Source: Ifrita kowaldi (Eukaryota; Chordata; Aves; Passeriformes; Cinclosomatidae). Taken from it: DNA of 64,000 nt. Location: positions 309,611-373,610 of the forward strand of contig VZRS01014158.1 of assembly GCA_013398055.1 (NCBI GenBank), in the 5' to 3' direction. Below, piece by piece: positions 13,201 through 26,100 of the stretch; the stretch's first letter is position 1, and every line of letters starts with the position of its first letter. The notes beneath the pieces are model-generated. The model searched no databases. It was given only the letters and a program-made list of their open reading frames with translations, and was not told the DNA's origin. A program made the translations under genes and the position numbers.

Positions 13201-16200
13201 CTATGAAACACACTGAGTATCACTAATCGACTGTGCTAAAATTAAAATGTTTTGAACAAGGTTATTTCTGTAAATCAGCAAAAAAACTGACGTAGACCTC
13301 ATTTATTAGAATATTTTCCATGCAGGTCCAAAACTTACTATGGCTTTGCTTGGATGATGTCAGAGTAATATTTGTGTTAGTTCTCAGTTATTACAAAGGG
13401 GCTGTGAAAGCTGCAGAGATCTGGTTTATGTTATTGCTATCATAATGTTGGGACACCATAAGTTCAGGTGCCAAATGGGAGCATCGTCGCTGTCACTTGG
13501 GTTACGGTGCAGCAATGTGAGCCCTTAAATGGGTTGCTGGCTCCACAGGGAGAGGGTGGCTCAGTACCAGCAAAAGTGCAGTGTAGTTGGTTGTGGGTGT
13601 GAGCACATTGTCCTGTGCTTTGCTCCGTTCAGCGTTACAGGAGCCAGGCTGCTGGCAGTCCCTCGAAAGCACAAGGGCAGGGACTGAGAAACTATGGGTT
13701 TGTTATGGCAAGCAAAGAACGACAGGCAGGATAGCAGTCCTAGCGCCCACCCCATGAGTCTGGGAACGGTTCAGTGAGCATGTCTGGCACATGCAGTGAG
13801 TTACTTTTGCTCTTCCATGGTTTGTGAACTCATCTAGGGGCCAAGAAGCTGTCTGTGCCCTTCCTGCCCAGCCTGTGAGAGCAGGCAGGCAGAGAGTGAG
13901 GATGACCTCTGTGCATGAGGAGAGGAAGTCTCAGGTCTGAACTGCCACCATGAAAATCCAGCTCTGGCTACACTGCCTGGGCAAGGAGGAGAGGGAAGAC
14001 GCCTGAAAATACTTGAGATCTTTATAAAAACTCAAGAAAAATATAATTTTCTATAAAAAGGCAAAGGAAATGAACATTTAAAGAATATAAACAATGCGCA
14101 TTTTCTGAATTCTTACAGTTATAATAATGTAACAATAATATGAATAATACAATGATCAATATTATTAAAATTAATTCAAATGGCTCGTGTTTTGACATGG
14201 GAATTTCAGCCACAGGGCAGAGACTGAGTCAGACAGAAAAGCCTTAAAAAGGGAATTATAAATAAACTGATTTGCCTTATTGTCTTCCCAAGTCCTCCTC
14301 AGGGCCATCTAAACACAGGACCACAGTCAAACAGGCCTTCAGGCCAACATCTCCTTGCCTGGCCAACTCTGAGGAGATCTTGAGTCTCTTGTGGACACTT
14401 TCTTCCTTTGCAGTGTGTTTTGTGCCTCTCTTCAGAGTACATTGAACAGAGACTTCACCGTCTTGACTGACTGTGTATTGGGGGGGCAGTTGGAGACTCT
14501 CTCATGAGAACCAGCAGCATAAAATGCTGAGATGAGAGAGCAGCACGTTACTAAAAATGAAAGCATGGCTCATCTAGAGACCTAAATTTCCACACAAAGC
14601 TTTCTGACCCTCTGTCAATCTTTCCTTACTTCAACCAGTGGTTAAGTATGTGCAACCTTTTCTTCTTACTCCCCTTCTAGGCTTCCCAGGTGAGGTGCAG
14701 CTTGCTGGAGCACCTCTTTACAGAGTTTACCAAACTTCTTTGGCTGTAAAGCAGTGGACAGAAAAGATGGTCCTTCTAAAAGCACTGTCTTCTCACTTGA
14801 AACAGAAAAAGCAGTAGGCATACAGCATCTTGCAGAGAAGTTAAGGCTGTCACAAGCAATGTCAGCTGGGCTGCTAAATAACATGCACATATTATTGTAG
14901 TGGTATGGCTGGTTTTTTTCAGCTGTTGAAGCAAAACATGTAGTGACTGTGTTATCCCAGCCCTAACCATTTGAAAAGTGATTCCCAGTGAGGCTTGTGT
15001 TTGCCCTTCATTAACTTGACTGGGTGAGGTGGATTTGTTTCATGGGTCATCAGAACCTTGGATGCTGGAGTAACACTTCAGTTTCTGTGTGTTCAGATGT
15101 AAAGCAACGGTGAAGGAGGAAATACTTTTGGTGACCCAGTTTCACTGGAGCTGAGAACAGATAGATATATTTTCTATAGCATGCAGTATTGCTGCAAAGT
15201 GGTGAAGGGTGAAGTGCTAAACTGCTGGTGTCTGTGCTGATTTGCCTCCTGACTTGGATAAGAATGACAAATTTGTGTCAGGGATTAGGCGTCATTTGTA
15301 GCCTGCAAGGACAAATCCTATAGGCAGTGATGGTTTTGCTCTGCTGACTGTGGAGACGAGTAAAAATAGCAGCAATAGCTAAAGACAGTCTTATAAATAT
15401 GAGTGTGTATGCAAAATAATGTTTGCCACAAGAACAGAGAAGACTTTGGTGCCTAGTTGTGCAATTCTCAGTAGCCAGCACTAGCCATGTTGGCTACCTC
15501 CTCACAGCTTGGGCCTTGTGCATTAGATGGCATTTCATTGTGCTCTAGAACCACTATTGTGCTTGCCTTTAATTTTTTTTATTCTCAGCTGAGATTTGAA
15601 GTAATGTTGTCCTAAGAAACCTGGAGCTCGTACAACTCTAGTGTGGTAGTTTTCATTCCTAAAGATATTTTCGTTAGTAGTACTGTCTGTTTTCCTGGGT
15701 TTTTGTTAACTCTCTGCATCTTTTACAGAGTCAGTTTAGATAATTTTTCATTTCTTACCAAGGTTGGAACAAATAAAATATAAATCCTTTATCAGCACTA
15801 AAAGATACAAAGGCTTGAAGCCTACCTAGCATTTCTTTTATCCCCTCCAACTCCTCAAAGCTATTCATATATAACTTAGTATATTAGTGGAAATCCATTA
15901 AGGCAGTTCTTCAGAAGCCTAAGACATTTTATCAGGTTATATGAATCTAAATCCATTGATCACAGTGGACCTCAACCATTTCACAGCAGGGTGTGAACCT
16001 TGGCAAGTCTGTGGAAGTAGTGCCTGGGAATAGCTCTGTGTATCTAATTAGTAAATTAGTCTGGTGTTCCTACCACTTAGTAGGTTACTGGTACCCTTTA
16101 GGAAATAAGCTCTGTACCAACCCTAGACTTCTTTGCTCGTAAAACTTGTCACTTGAAATCCTTGTGAGACATTAATTAATTCTTAAAAAATGTACAGCAT

Positions 16201-19200
16201 TTGTATATGGATGCTATATAGCTAATCTGGTCCTTTGTAACGAGACCTTGGGTTTTCTGTCTTCAGCTCATCCACATCTTACTGGAAGGTCTCTGGGATT
16301 GAAAATTTGCTGAGGAGATCCATGGCAAGGATACATGAAATCTCTTTTGCGGTTTTGAGCCATATAAGATCCCAAAGTTGTTATTTCCCCAGCAAGGCAG
16401 CAGAGTTGTTAGCAGCTGTGTGTTGGGACAATGCTGCCTTTGGTGGAGGTCCACTGATGCAGCACCTATAAAGGTGTGGGGTTATCCACATGTTCTTCTT
16501 GTGGATAAATGCCCTCTTCCTGTCCATCCCCTTATGAAAAGTACCTCTCAGAGCTGGCTTTGATGAATCCTGCTCTTTGTGGGTGTTTTTCTGTCTCAGC
16601 TGTGCTAACCACATTGTTTCCTCAAGGGTAAGTGGGTAGGTAAAGGGTGTGTTGCAAGACTTGTTTTCTAGCTATTAGTTTTGACCTATTTTGTTTATTG
16701 GTATCTGGACTGTTTGTGCAGATGTGCGTAAAATAAAAAATACCCCCAAAAAGAAGCTTTCCAATTTTAGACAACTGTTCTGAGCCCTCAGAAGGGTATT
16801 CATATTCAGTTGCTTGTGAGGAAGTATGGCTTATTTCTGCAGTAAACAGGACTAGTGGTCTCTTGTGCTTGATAGAGGGTTATAATGTAAATATAGAAAT
16901 GCTCTTGCTTGAATGAACTGATTTATTACTGTGCTCTCTTTTAGGATAGTGAAATTGTCCCCAGAGAGGTCAAGGTGTTGGTGATGTACTTGCCTGATGT
17001 GCTGAAGTGGAGCCTCACTTGCTCAGTGCTGTAGCTGCCTGTGTGGGGTTTGCAGCCTGCATGGGGTACATCTTCTGCTCTGGTGCACGTACTTGTCATG
17101 GTACATCTAAACTCATACTCTGGTCATCCACGGGGACAAGCTTTCTCCTCCCAGTTGTCCAGAGCATGAGTCCTACTGAGAGCTGAATTTGCCCTGGTGT
17201 AATCTACAGCAGGCAGGGACATCCCAGAGCACTAGATGAAGGAAGATAATTAGGTGGCATTCATTTATCTGAGCACATTTCCCACTCCTTAGAGAGCACT
17301 CTGCATCTTGGTGGGCACTGGCAGCCTTGTACAAAAGATTTCAGGCCATTCTCTGTTCTTTGGCCCAAAGCAGGGGTGAGAATATCATCCCCTCTGTGGG
17401 TGAGACTGGTCTGAATGGTACAGCCAGTAATCACGTGTTACTCTAGGACATCAGCAGCCCGTGTGAGGATGACACGTCTGCTTTTGTAGTGATAATGAAT
17501 GTGTTTTGAAGCCATCAACACAGCTAGGACTCATTTATTTTGTCTTTTTTTGTCAACTGAGTTTAATTGTTTCACAACCAGGACTCTTTGAGAAAACAAA
17601 CAATTTCTGCATCTTCAACTACCCACATTCTTAGGGTTTATTCCATTAACTACAGGGACTGTGGATTCTGGTTAAAATAATCTGCCTCTGGAAGTGGAGA
17701 AGTTGACCCTGCTTGTTCTGCACAGAAAGATGCCAATTAGTTCTCTACTCAAGTAAAAATTTAACAAAGACTTGAATGTTCCTGTGCCTGTTGCTTTACA
17801 AGATTGTTTATCAGTTTACAGGGAGGCCACGCTGCCTTTTCAAAGTGCTGCTGGAGGGCTGCCAGCAACAGTAACAGAAACTGTGCTCATTGTTTAAATG
17901 CCACTGGATGCAGGAATGACAGACTGATGTCTGCTTTCCTTTCGTTTTGTGATGATCTAATTGTAAGAGATATATAATTCCCTGTTATGTCAGGGAAGTT
18001 GTTTCTCCAGCATCTGGTACTTCTCTGATTATCAACAAATGGTATCTGAAAATTAATAGGAAATCCAGCTATTGTGTAAGAAGTACTACTGGGAACTGCT
18101 GCCTGCACTAAGCCCGAGAAGACTTCAGAGACTGCAAGAACTGGCTTTGTCAGTGAACATATGAACATATAATTTTCTTTTTTTTTCTTATTCTTTTTTC
18201 TTTTTTCTTTTTTTTTTTAAACATCCTAGTAAATTACAGGCTTTGGTTATGGTTTGAAGAAATGTGTTCTAAAATGTTGTAGCATCTGTATGCTGCTGTT
18301 TTTACTGCAGCCATTGTACAGGTCATTAATCTGATCCCACATCGTAAAAATTTCTCCACCCTCTCCATGAGTTTCTTTGTTATTGTAACACTTTCCAATA
18401 CCTTGACGCCTAACTCTGCTATGTTCCCTTATAATTACCTGGGGTAGAACAACAGTTTTTTTATCCTCAATGCACTTGGCTCTTGCAGCAGTGCTGCTGA
18501 GCACCATGTTCACCCCACCTCTGTGACAGACTGCACACCCAGCTCTGATGGGCTGGTCCCAGTGGCTGGGGAGACATCTGGGCAACACACCCTTCTCTCT
18601 CATCCTCAACAGCTGCTCACGAGGATGAGCTCATGACACGAGCCTGAAGAGGAGAAATGGCAGCTGCAGATGCTCCCACATCTGAGACTTGGTTTCCACC
18701 TCTGTAATCACTATCAAACACCCCTCTGCAAGGGTTGTTGCCATCCAGTGCTGTGCAAGGGGAATGGTGGAGCAAACCCCTCCTAAGCAAGGTGAGGGGA
18801 GCCGGCAGGTTTGCCTGGGCTGTGGGGCAGGTCTATAGCAGGCAGTAACAGGGATAGTCCAGCTTTGGTTGCAAAGCTTAAAGTGAGCACTGCTGGGAAA
18901 ACAGTGGGGTTTGGAAAGAATAATTTTTGGGAACTTACCTGAGTATGGGTCCCAAAAAGTGTCCAGGAAGGAAGACCACGTGGGAGCATGTCATGGGCAT
19001 GGTCAGTACTTGGTACATTCAAAGAGTTTAGTCTGAAGTGATGATCTCCACCAAAAACTAGGTAAATGTCACCAGCTTTTCATAACTGGCAAGAGGACAG
19101 TACTTAAGGTTTGCTGCCTAAAGGGCAAACACTCTCCCAAGGGTACATGTGTCCTAGGGAACCCAAAATGCTATTGTATTTCATATTCATCCGTGTCAAA

Positions 19201-19419
19201 AAAATCATTACTGTCTGTTTAAGGCCCAGCAGCACAGCCAGAACCGCAACTGTGGGGCAGTAGGGAGGTGATGATCCCTTTAAAAGGTTCGGGTCTGACA
19301 CCGTTTTCCCTTTGTCTCCCTATATGCAGTCGGCAGTGGAGGCTGCTATCTTGGAAGGGAGTGCTACCCTGCCAATTTGGGCGTCTGCTCCTGTGGAGTT
19401 GGTGAGATTTAGCAATTTT
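7253..19419. other. 12-kb intergenic block, no gene seen
   Basis: No recognisable coding frame, RNA gene or repeat family apart from simple T/C tracts. Candidate non-coding elements are a TAAT/octamer-rich stretch (9840-10420), a CpG-bearing patch (8860-8945) and a perfect-consensus donor (minus strand, 18938). In mammals the next gene on this side is SCAF11; nothing of it is visible here. Confidence 0.75.
18173..18218. repeat. T-rich polypyrimidine tract
   Basis: About 46 nt of T runs broken by single C (one A), intergenic. No function is assigned. Confidence 0.85.
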
Positions 19420-19602
19420 GTATGTAGTCATTATTCACTGCTATTTTTTGCCTGTTGCTGTTTCACTTGTTAGTAAAACTTATTTTTTCCACTTATATCT
19501 ACCGGTATTCCTTCTTTATTGGTGGAAAGAGATTGGTTGGAACTAAGGGGAGGTAACTTGTTTTAGAGTGTCCACTTCTTTAAATTGTCTTAAACCAAGA
19601 CA
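19420..19602 (+). mobile_element. LTR-like fragment, 3' part, ending TAAACCAAGACA
   Basis: The plus strand carries TTTCACTTGTTAGTAAAACT, TTCCTTCTTTATTGGTGG and TCTTTAAATTGTCTTAAACC before a CA terminus. This resembles the R/U5 end of an avian ERVL-type LTR as I remember it. Sequence upstream (from about 19180, including TTTAAAAGG near 19280) may be the rest of the LTR. No retroviral coding sequence was seen. Confidence 0.45.
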
Positions 19603-21745
19603 ATGTGGCAGGCAGGAGGGGAATCTGGTTACCTCTGGGAAAAGGACCTGACATTTTAAGCCAGGCAGCATTTTTAAGGAGGGGACATGGTTCTTGCCTC
19701 CAGGGTACCTTCTAACTCATGTTGATGATATATTTTCCTCCATTTTTCCAGGACAGCAGCTTCCGTGGGCCTATAGCGCAGGGAACTCCCAAGGTGGGTT
19801 TGATCTGCAGACTGAGTCTCAGACAGGGCTGGCCTGTGCCACCCCAGCCCTCGCAGTTTACTTTCCCAGCCATATTGTGTAGGCCTTGGCCAACCAACAC
19901 CATTTTCTAAGAATACCAACAACTTCACATTTTTCAGGCAGTGAGCCATGACAAGGTTGAGGCACACTAAGCCAGCAGCACTGTCCCTTGCCAGTGCCAT
20001 GACATTTAGTAACACTGACAGCTTTAAGAGTCTCCATTTTCTGTAACTGAAAGCTGAAAGAGAAACGCGTGGCATTTAATATTTGCAAAAACCTGAGTTG
20101 CTTGAAAACTTCTAACGACACTGGGATCTGTATTAGGAAGTCAGTATTTCAGCCAGAGGTCCTTAACATGACTGACTGCGAAACAAAGAGTGCTGCTCTC
20201 CTGCATGGGGCTGAGAACAGGGAAGGAAGCTTCCTCATAGGAAACAAAGCCCATGTTCAGCTTATTATGGGTTTGTTGTTAGAAAGTCTTAGAAATCGAC
20301 TTATCACTTGTGCCTGTTCCTACCATCTCCACTTTCTCCACACTTCCTAAAGTTGGCATGAGTTCTTACTTCCAGCTCTTAGTGCAATGGAGAATGAGAC
20401 ATCTTAACAGTGGCTTGAATTTGGGCTTCAGCTTGAAGACTAAATGCAATTTCACATGAATTTAAATCAAACAAAGACCCCATTTGAACCATAAGGGGGA
20501 ATGTCTTCCTTCACGTAAAAGCATTGCTTGCCCTAGGAAATAGTAATTATTCTTCTTTTTTTTCCACTCGCAAACAGGGACTGGTCAGAGGTACTCAAGA
20601 GATCTGGCTGACTTTGGGGATCCAAGCCAAAAGTAGAAGTGTGTGACTGGAAAGGAGATCGGTGTTTTTAACTTTGCTGTGTGGTTTTAGGTGAACTTCA
20701 GGTGAAGTTGTCAGACTGCACTGCAGAAGGCAACAGATATTTGTGGTAGTCTCTGAAGCAAGGAAAAAAAAGAACTAGTTTCTCTTTTTTTCCTCTGCTC
20801 CATAAATCATGTACCTATGTCTTAAGATATGGCTATGAGATGGCTAAGCTTGGCTGGGCAAAGAAGTGTGTGCAGATGTATGCCAAACAGAAGAGACTAT
20901 TAGACCAGGTCTGTGCTTGCAGGTTTATGGCTTTAAGATACGTCCCTGGGCTTGGGGACCAGACAATGGCTTCCAAATCCTCCCATTACTTCTCCTGCAG
21001 AGGGGCCTAGGGAGCTGTACTCATTCCATGCATTCAAGTAAGCTCTCCAGTTGTTTGGACTCTAGCCAAGAGGCCTTTTTGTAGGTGGTCACTAGAATCT
21101 GAACACTAGTAAAATTAGTGGTCAAAGGCAAAAAAGTTAGCATCTTCCAGACCCTTTAAAACTTTGTCAGAGGTACTTCTGCAGATACAGCTGCCTAAGA
21201 CATTACTGTCTTTGGGTATCCTCCTCATACATCTGCTAATGGCTTCTGCTTCCATAGCCGAGAAAAGTCTGGCAGGGGTTTAGTCACTTCAGGCACCGGT
21301 TTGACATCTAAACTCAAACCCAACTTAACAGCAGCCCTTTAAGCTAAACTGCCTGACTTGACCTTGAAACAGACTGGCAAGCAGACAGTCTTCAAGGAGC
21401 AGGCAGAAATAAGTACTGGCCTTGAGGAACGCTGTCATCTTCAGCAACCGCAGACTGTGGTAACCATCTGCCCCAGGTCCCTCTAAAACTGTATCAGAAA
21501 CTTCACCCTAACGTTCCATAGCCGTCTGTTGATGCTTTGCTCTATATCCTGCAACAAATCTAATGTAGTTGCCTTTGCAAGAGCTGCATGCCCTAAATTC
21601 AGTGAAAATACTTGGATAAAGAGCAGGGAGCATTTGCTGTTCAAGTCATTAAAATGACACATCGTCATCCCTTTGGAAGAATGAATATGGCCCCAACATT
21701 GATTTAGATCACAATTTTAATGTTTAAAAACTAAGAGGTAACAGA
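19603..21745. other. intergenic, downstream of the SLC38A1 3' end
   Basis: Several overlapping frames of up to 133 codons at 19674-20121 look like chance: they lie on both strands and have no recognised motif. Nothing else was seen. Confidence 0.75.
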
Positions 21746-21767
21746 GAGGTCATAGAACTTGATACAT

Positions 21768-21805
21768 TTTATTTACACATAGAAACTGAAAACCTGTTGT
21801 TTATT
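21768..21805 (-). terminator. candidate distal poly(A) signals (two AATAAA) of SLC38A1
   Basis: Two AATAAA hexamers on the minus strand, 26 nt apart (21805-21800 and 21773-21768). The sequence beyond contains a TCTCTGTT-type U/GU-rich stretch near 21745. No later AATAAA pair of this quality is seen before the sequence becomes featureless intergenic DNA. Cleavage would be expected near 21740-21757. Confidence 0.5.
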
Positions 21806-23099
21806 TGGATATGAGCAGCACAAAGTTAACAGGTGATGTTAACAGGAGCAAAATATTACTGATGACTCACTTCAACAATCTATTAGAGATGAGCTTGTAT
21901 CAAGCATACATCATTCAAACAACATTGTTTATACTGGATCTGTGTGAGCCTTAGCATATGTTGGGACACTAAAAACAGGTTTCTATAAACAATGCAAAGT
22001 TCAAGTCTAGTGGAAAAATACCTTTACAGTTTAAATTTTGTTGGCTGTAACACTGAAAACAAAATGTACACTGGTATTAATTCGAAAAGCTCTGTAGAAT
22101 TGACTGTATATAGGTTTTTTTTTCCCTCAAATTTGTGCTCATGATAAAAGCAAATGTTATTTCAAGTTTCATTTTCATCCAAGCCCATAAAGTAAACATG
22201 AAAAAAACCCACAATTATTTTTAGATACATTTCTTAACCTCCATTTTTCAGCAGTCCTGAAAAAACGTTTCCATGCTTTACCAGTGAGAAAGTCTACGCA
22301 AGGCCTCTGATGGATGCAATCTCAGGACATAGCCAGCCCTCCCCTCCCATCACCCTCACCCCTGGACACGCAGCTATCCCACGACCTCTGCCTGTCCACA
22401 GGGTGGGATGTGCAAGCAGTCCCTGGCCAGGGAAGCTCTTGGCAGCCTCAGGTGCCAGTGTTTTGGTCACATGAGAGCAGCAGGGTCTGAGGCGGAGCAG
22501 CCACAGGAAGGGGCTGGAAATGGCACAAATTGCTCTGGTTGCTGCCCACCCCTGGCTTGTCATTCTTATCTTTCTGAACTACTGGCATTTCTGATGGCTG
22601 AAAATGGAAATGCAGAAGCTCTGCCCTGACTTCTGGGTAAATACACGCCTGAATACAACACGGCATAATGCTGGGTCAAATTGCTGGCTGCAGTTTGCCA
22701 TGGGTTCCTCCATAAAGCCTTTTCAGACCTTTACTACCAACTGACCTCAGCTGAGGAGGTAAGAGGTGTCTGGGTACCAAAGGGGCCCTTTAACAAGGGA
22801 GATATTTTACCCAACAAGAAGACTGGCAAACTTGCTGTTGAGAAAACAGGGAGTCATCCACTGGAATTAATCCTAGCAATTTAACTGGACCTTTTATTTC
22901 TCTTTTTACTTTAGGGATGTAATTATAATTTCAAGTTTAGGATTCAACTTGTGAACTCTTGGGAGAAAGAAAAGGATATGTATTTTACTAAGAAGCTAAA
23001 GTATTTGTATTTCTATTAAAATTACCCTTAATATGCAGAGCCTATCTCAACACTTCTATTCATAGGGGATAAACAACTGCAAAAATATACAGCATCCTA

Positions 23100-23105
23100 T
23101 TTATT
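23100..23105 (-). terminator. candidate internal poly(A) signal in the SLC38A1 3' UTR
   Basis: AATAAA on the minus strand followed within 30 nt by TGTATATTTTTGCAGTTG, a U/GU-rich element, which makes this the best-looking internal site. Use would shorten the 3' UTR by about 1.3 kb. Confidence 0.35.
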
Positions 23106-26100
23106 TACAATATATATGTACATAAAAATTAAATTTCCTACAATACAACACAACTGCATAGATTTGTCTTCAGAAACATAGGTATGTGTACAATTTGTGA
23201 ATTCTAGACTTTCCAGCCCTGTACCTTTTATTAATTAATTATCTTTTTTTTTTCACAGTTTGTTACAGAAATCCTTACATTAGATACAAATAAAACATTC
23301 TTTGCTGTACGTTACAGGAAATAAGGATTTTCTGACGCCAAGGGCTCTGGGGATTTGTTTATGAAAGCACCGTGGCGCCAGCTGATAAAGCCATCTCATG
23401 GAGCTGCTGATGGAGCTGAGTACATTCTGTGGTGCCTTTCTCCTACAGGCACTGGAGTGGGGCAGTAGGACTGGAGGTGGGACACCACCACATGAAAGGT
23501 TTTGTTTTGACCAAGGTGCTCTTTAGCCTTAATGTAAGGTTCAAGCAAAGAATTGTATTCATTTAAAGATAAGCTAGACATACCATTAATTGTTACTGTT
23601 TAATACTCAATATCAGAGAGCTGTGTTGCGCTTATGCATTGTAAGGCAGATGTACAGACAAAACCCACATATCAACCAAGCCACACTTGCACGTGTGATC
23701 TATTACAAGTGGAGCACAGGCTTCAGGTTCGTATGTGGCTCAGAAGAGCAGCTCTCGGAGCAGATGAGCATCCCCATCCCTGACCTCGCAGGATGAGAGC
23801 AGCTGTTGTACCCTGGGCCTGCACAGGGCACAACAGCCAGGCACCACTTGGTCCATGTCAGCTCTACAAAAGGTCTGTGCTGGTGCACAGATTTGGCATC
23901 AGCCCTCTGACCAGGAGCAAGCATCACCCAGAGAGGTCACTGCCCCGAGATATTGTCCCCAAATAACAATTTACTGTGTTTTACTACCTAGGCATGTTTG
24001 CCATTGGACAGAGAAGGGCAGCTGTATTACGGTTGCTTTAAGCCCATAACTATTTTCTTTGCAATATGCTGTGGACTAGGAGAGGCAGCAAGGCTGTCTG
24101 TTAAGCGTAGGATTAACTCTTACAATCTTATTAGTAGTCCCTGCTTCTCATTAGTCCTTCCTTGTCCCTCACCACTTGATTGTTGCTATTACACAAATGA
24201 GCATTTAAAAGTTTTTTGTTGCAGTTATTAGGAGCAATTTTGCATCCAGTCTATGACACTTGCAGTGCTCACAATAGTGATAAACTCTCTATGAAAAGAA
24301 AGCATGCTATCACCTACTAAGTAGATATGGTACTCTGGATCCTATTAATTTTACAACAGAGAAACTCCTACAGCATTTCACTGTGCTCTTAAAATCCTAA
24401 CTAAAATGTGGGACTCATACAATCTTGGCTACAAGTTCACTATTCCAAATGAACTGAATAACAGCAGTACATTTTACAGATAACCTCATACAAATATTGT
24501 CATCCATCACTGATGTTGACAGTTACAGCAGGGTCTATTGCATTCTGTTAAGAATGTATAAACCTGATGAGAAAACAAAAAGCACGTTATTTCACGTTCA
24601 TGACCACAGACATCAATAAACACATGATTCTTTTCCATAAATATCTATAAATATGATGCCAGTAAATCAGTCTAAGCAAAATTCCTTTTTTTTTTTTTTT
24701 AAGAGACCCAGAAACAAAGTCTGTTTAAAGACTTAGTATTTTGGGTATCCATTTTTCAGTATATAAGACATGCTTTGGTGGTCCAGTACCTTGGGTAATT
24801 TCACTCTATGCATACTCAGCTCATTCTCCCTATTTATTCAGTAAAACTCCAGTATACAAATAAACTGGGAAAAAGGAGAAGGCAGAATAGCGAAGAGGAG
24901 AGAGAGGAATAGTGATGGAGGAGATTTAGGAGGATGAACAACCAGTGACCCAACAGCCCTTCAAGTCGAAGGAAGTTGGGTGCCAAAACTCAATGGTTGG
25001 TATTTCAAACAGCAGACCACAGACTACTGGGGGGTGGGTTAGGGGGGAAGGAGGAAGGAGGAGGGAGATGTCACAGATGTGACCTTGCTGGAACCCTGTG
25101 CAGCAGATCAGACCTCTAGTTCATACCTGGACACTTGAAAGTCATTCCCAGTATCTCGTCTCTCACAACCCCCCAATGCACAGAGCTGTGCTGCTCATTA
25201 ATCAGTAGTAGAAGAAAGATAAAGGGGGAGGAAAGCAGGAGAGCCTGGTAGCATCTTAAGGATAACACTGCACAGCATTCTCAGGTCTGAGTTAAGTTTT
25301 TTAGGATAAGATCCAGAGAGATTATAAGGCACCTCAAAACCTGAAATGCAACCTCAGCAAGCTGAGTCAGAATGGAGTGAGATGCTGGGCTTCTGCTGCA
25401 GTGACCACTGAGGGTTGGGTGCCTGCAAAAGGAAAACCACAAATTTACATCCTAAGCTCAGAAGATCTGGAATGAGGTGCAAAGAGATAGGAACAAATCA
25501 CAAGCTCTTCTCCCCAGAGGTTGCCTAACACCTGGTCTTGTAGACTATGGTATGGACTTCTCTGTGAATAAAGGCAGGGATCAGTCCCATAAGGAGACAG
25601 CGCAGAGAGAACTGGTGACCTGCACCATCACAGGCAAGGGTCTGAGACCAGCCACAGGAAAGCACAAGGGACCTCAGCCCAGGGGTCCCAGGTAGCTCAG
25701 CAGTTCATATGTTAAAGGCTGGGCTAGGGGGTGCTTGGAAAAAGGATGATGCACCAGAGACCTTGTTGGGAGCCTGCAAGTGGAGATCTCAGGGGTCTGG
25801 AGGAAGGCAGAATAAAGGAACCCTGCACTGCAGTCTAGCATGTCACTTTGCCTGGAGGGAGAAGGCTTCCAGTTTCGGTCTCGCTGCTGGACTACTCCAA
25901 GGACTTGGGCAGCCTGTGGAATCCACTCTGCCTTATTTCTGGATCACAGTGAAGTATCGTCAGAGGCAAGCACCTCACTGCCTATGCTAAGGTACAGATC
26001 TGGAAGTCTGGGCTTAGTAGGCTTAGTTTCTGCAGCATGGACAATCTGCGTCTCAATGCCCAAATTCCTAGGAAGGCCCCAAACAAACCTCTCTGGATGT

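Noticed and set aside
18247..18609. 120-codon minus-strand frame
   Set aside because: No domain, no splice context and no recognised relative; frames of this length are expected by chance in 64 kb.
19674..20121. Overlapping frames on both strands, up to 133 codons
   Set aside because: Several frames are open together, none with a known motif; treated as chance.
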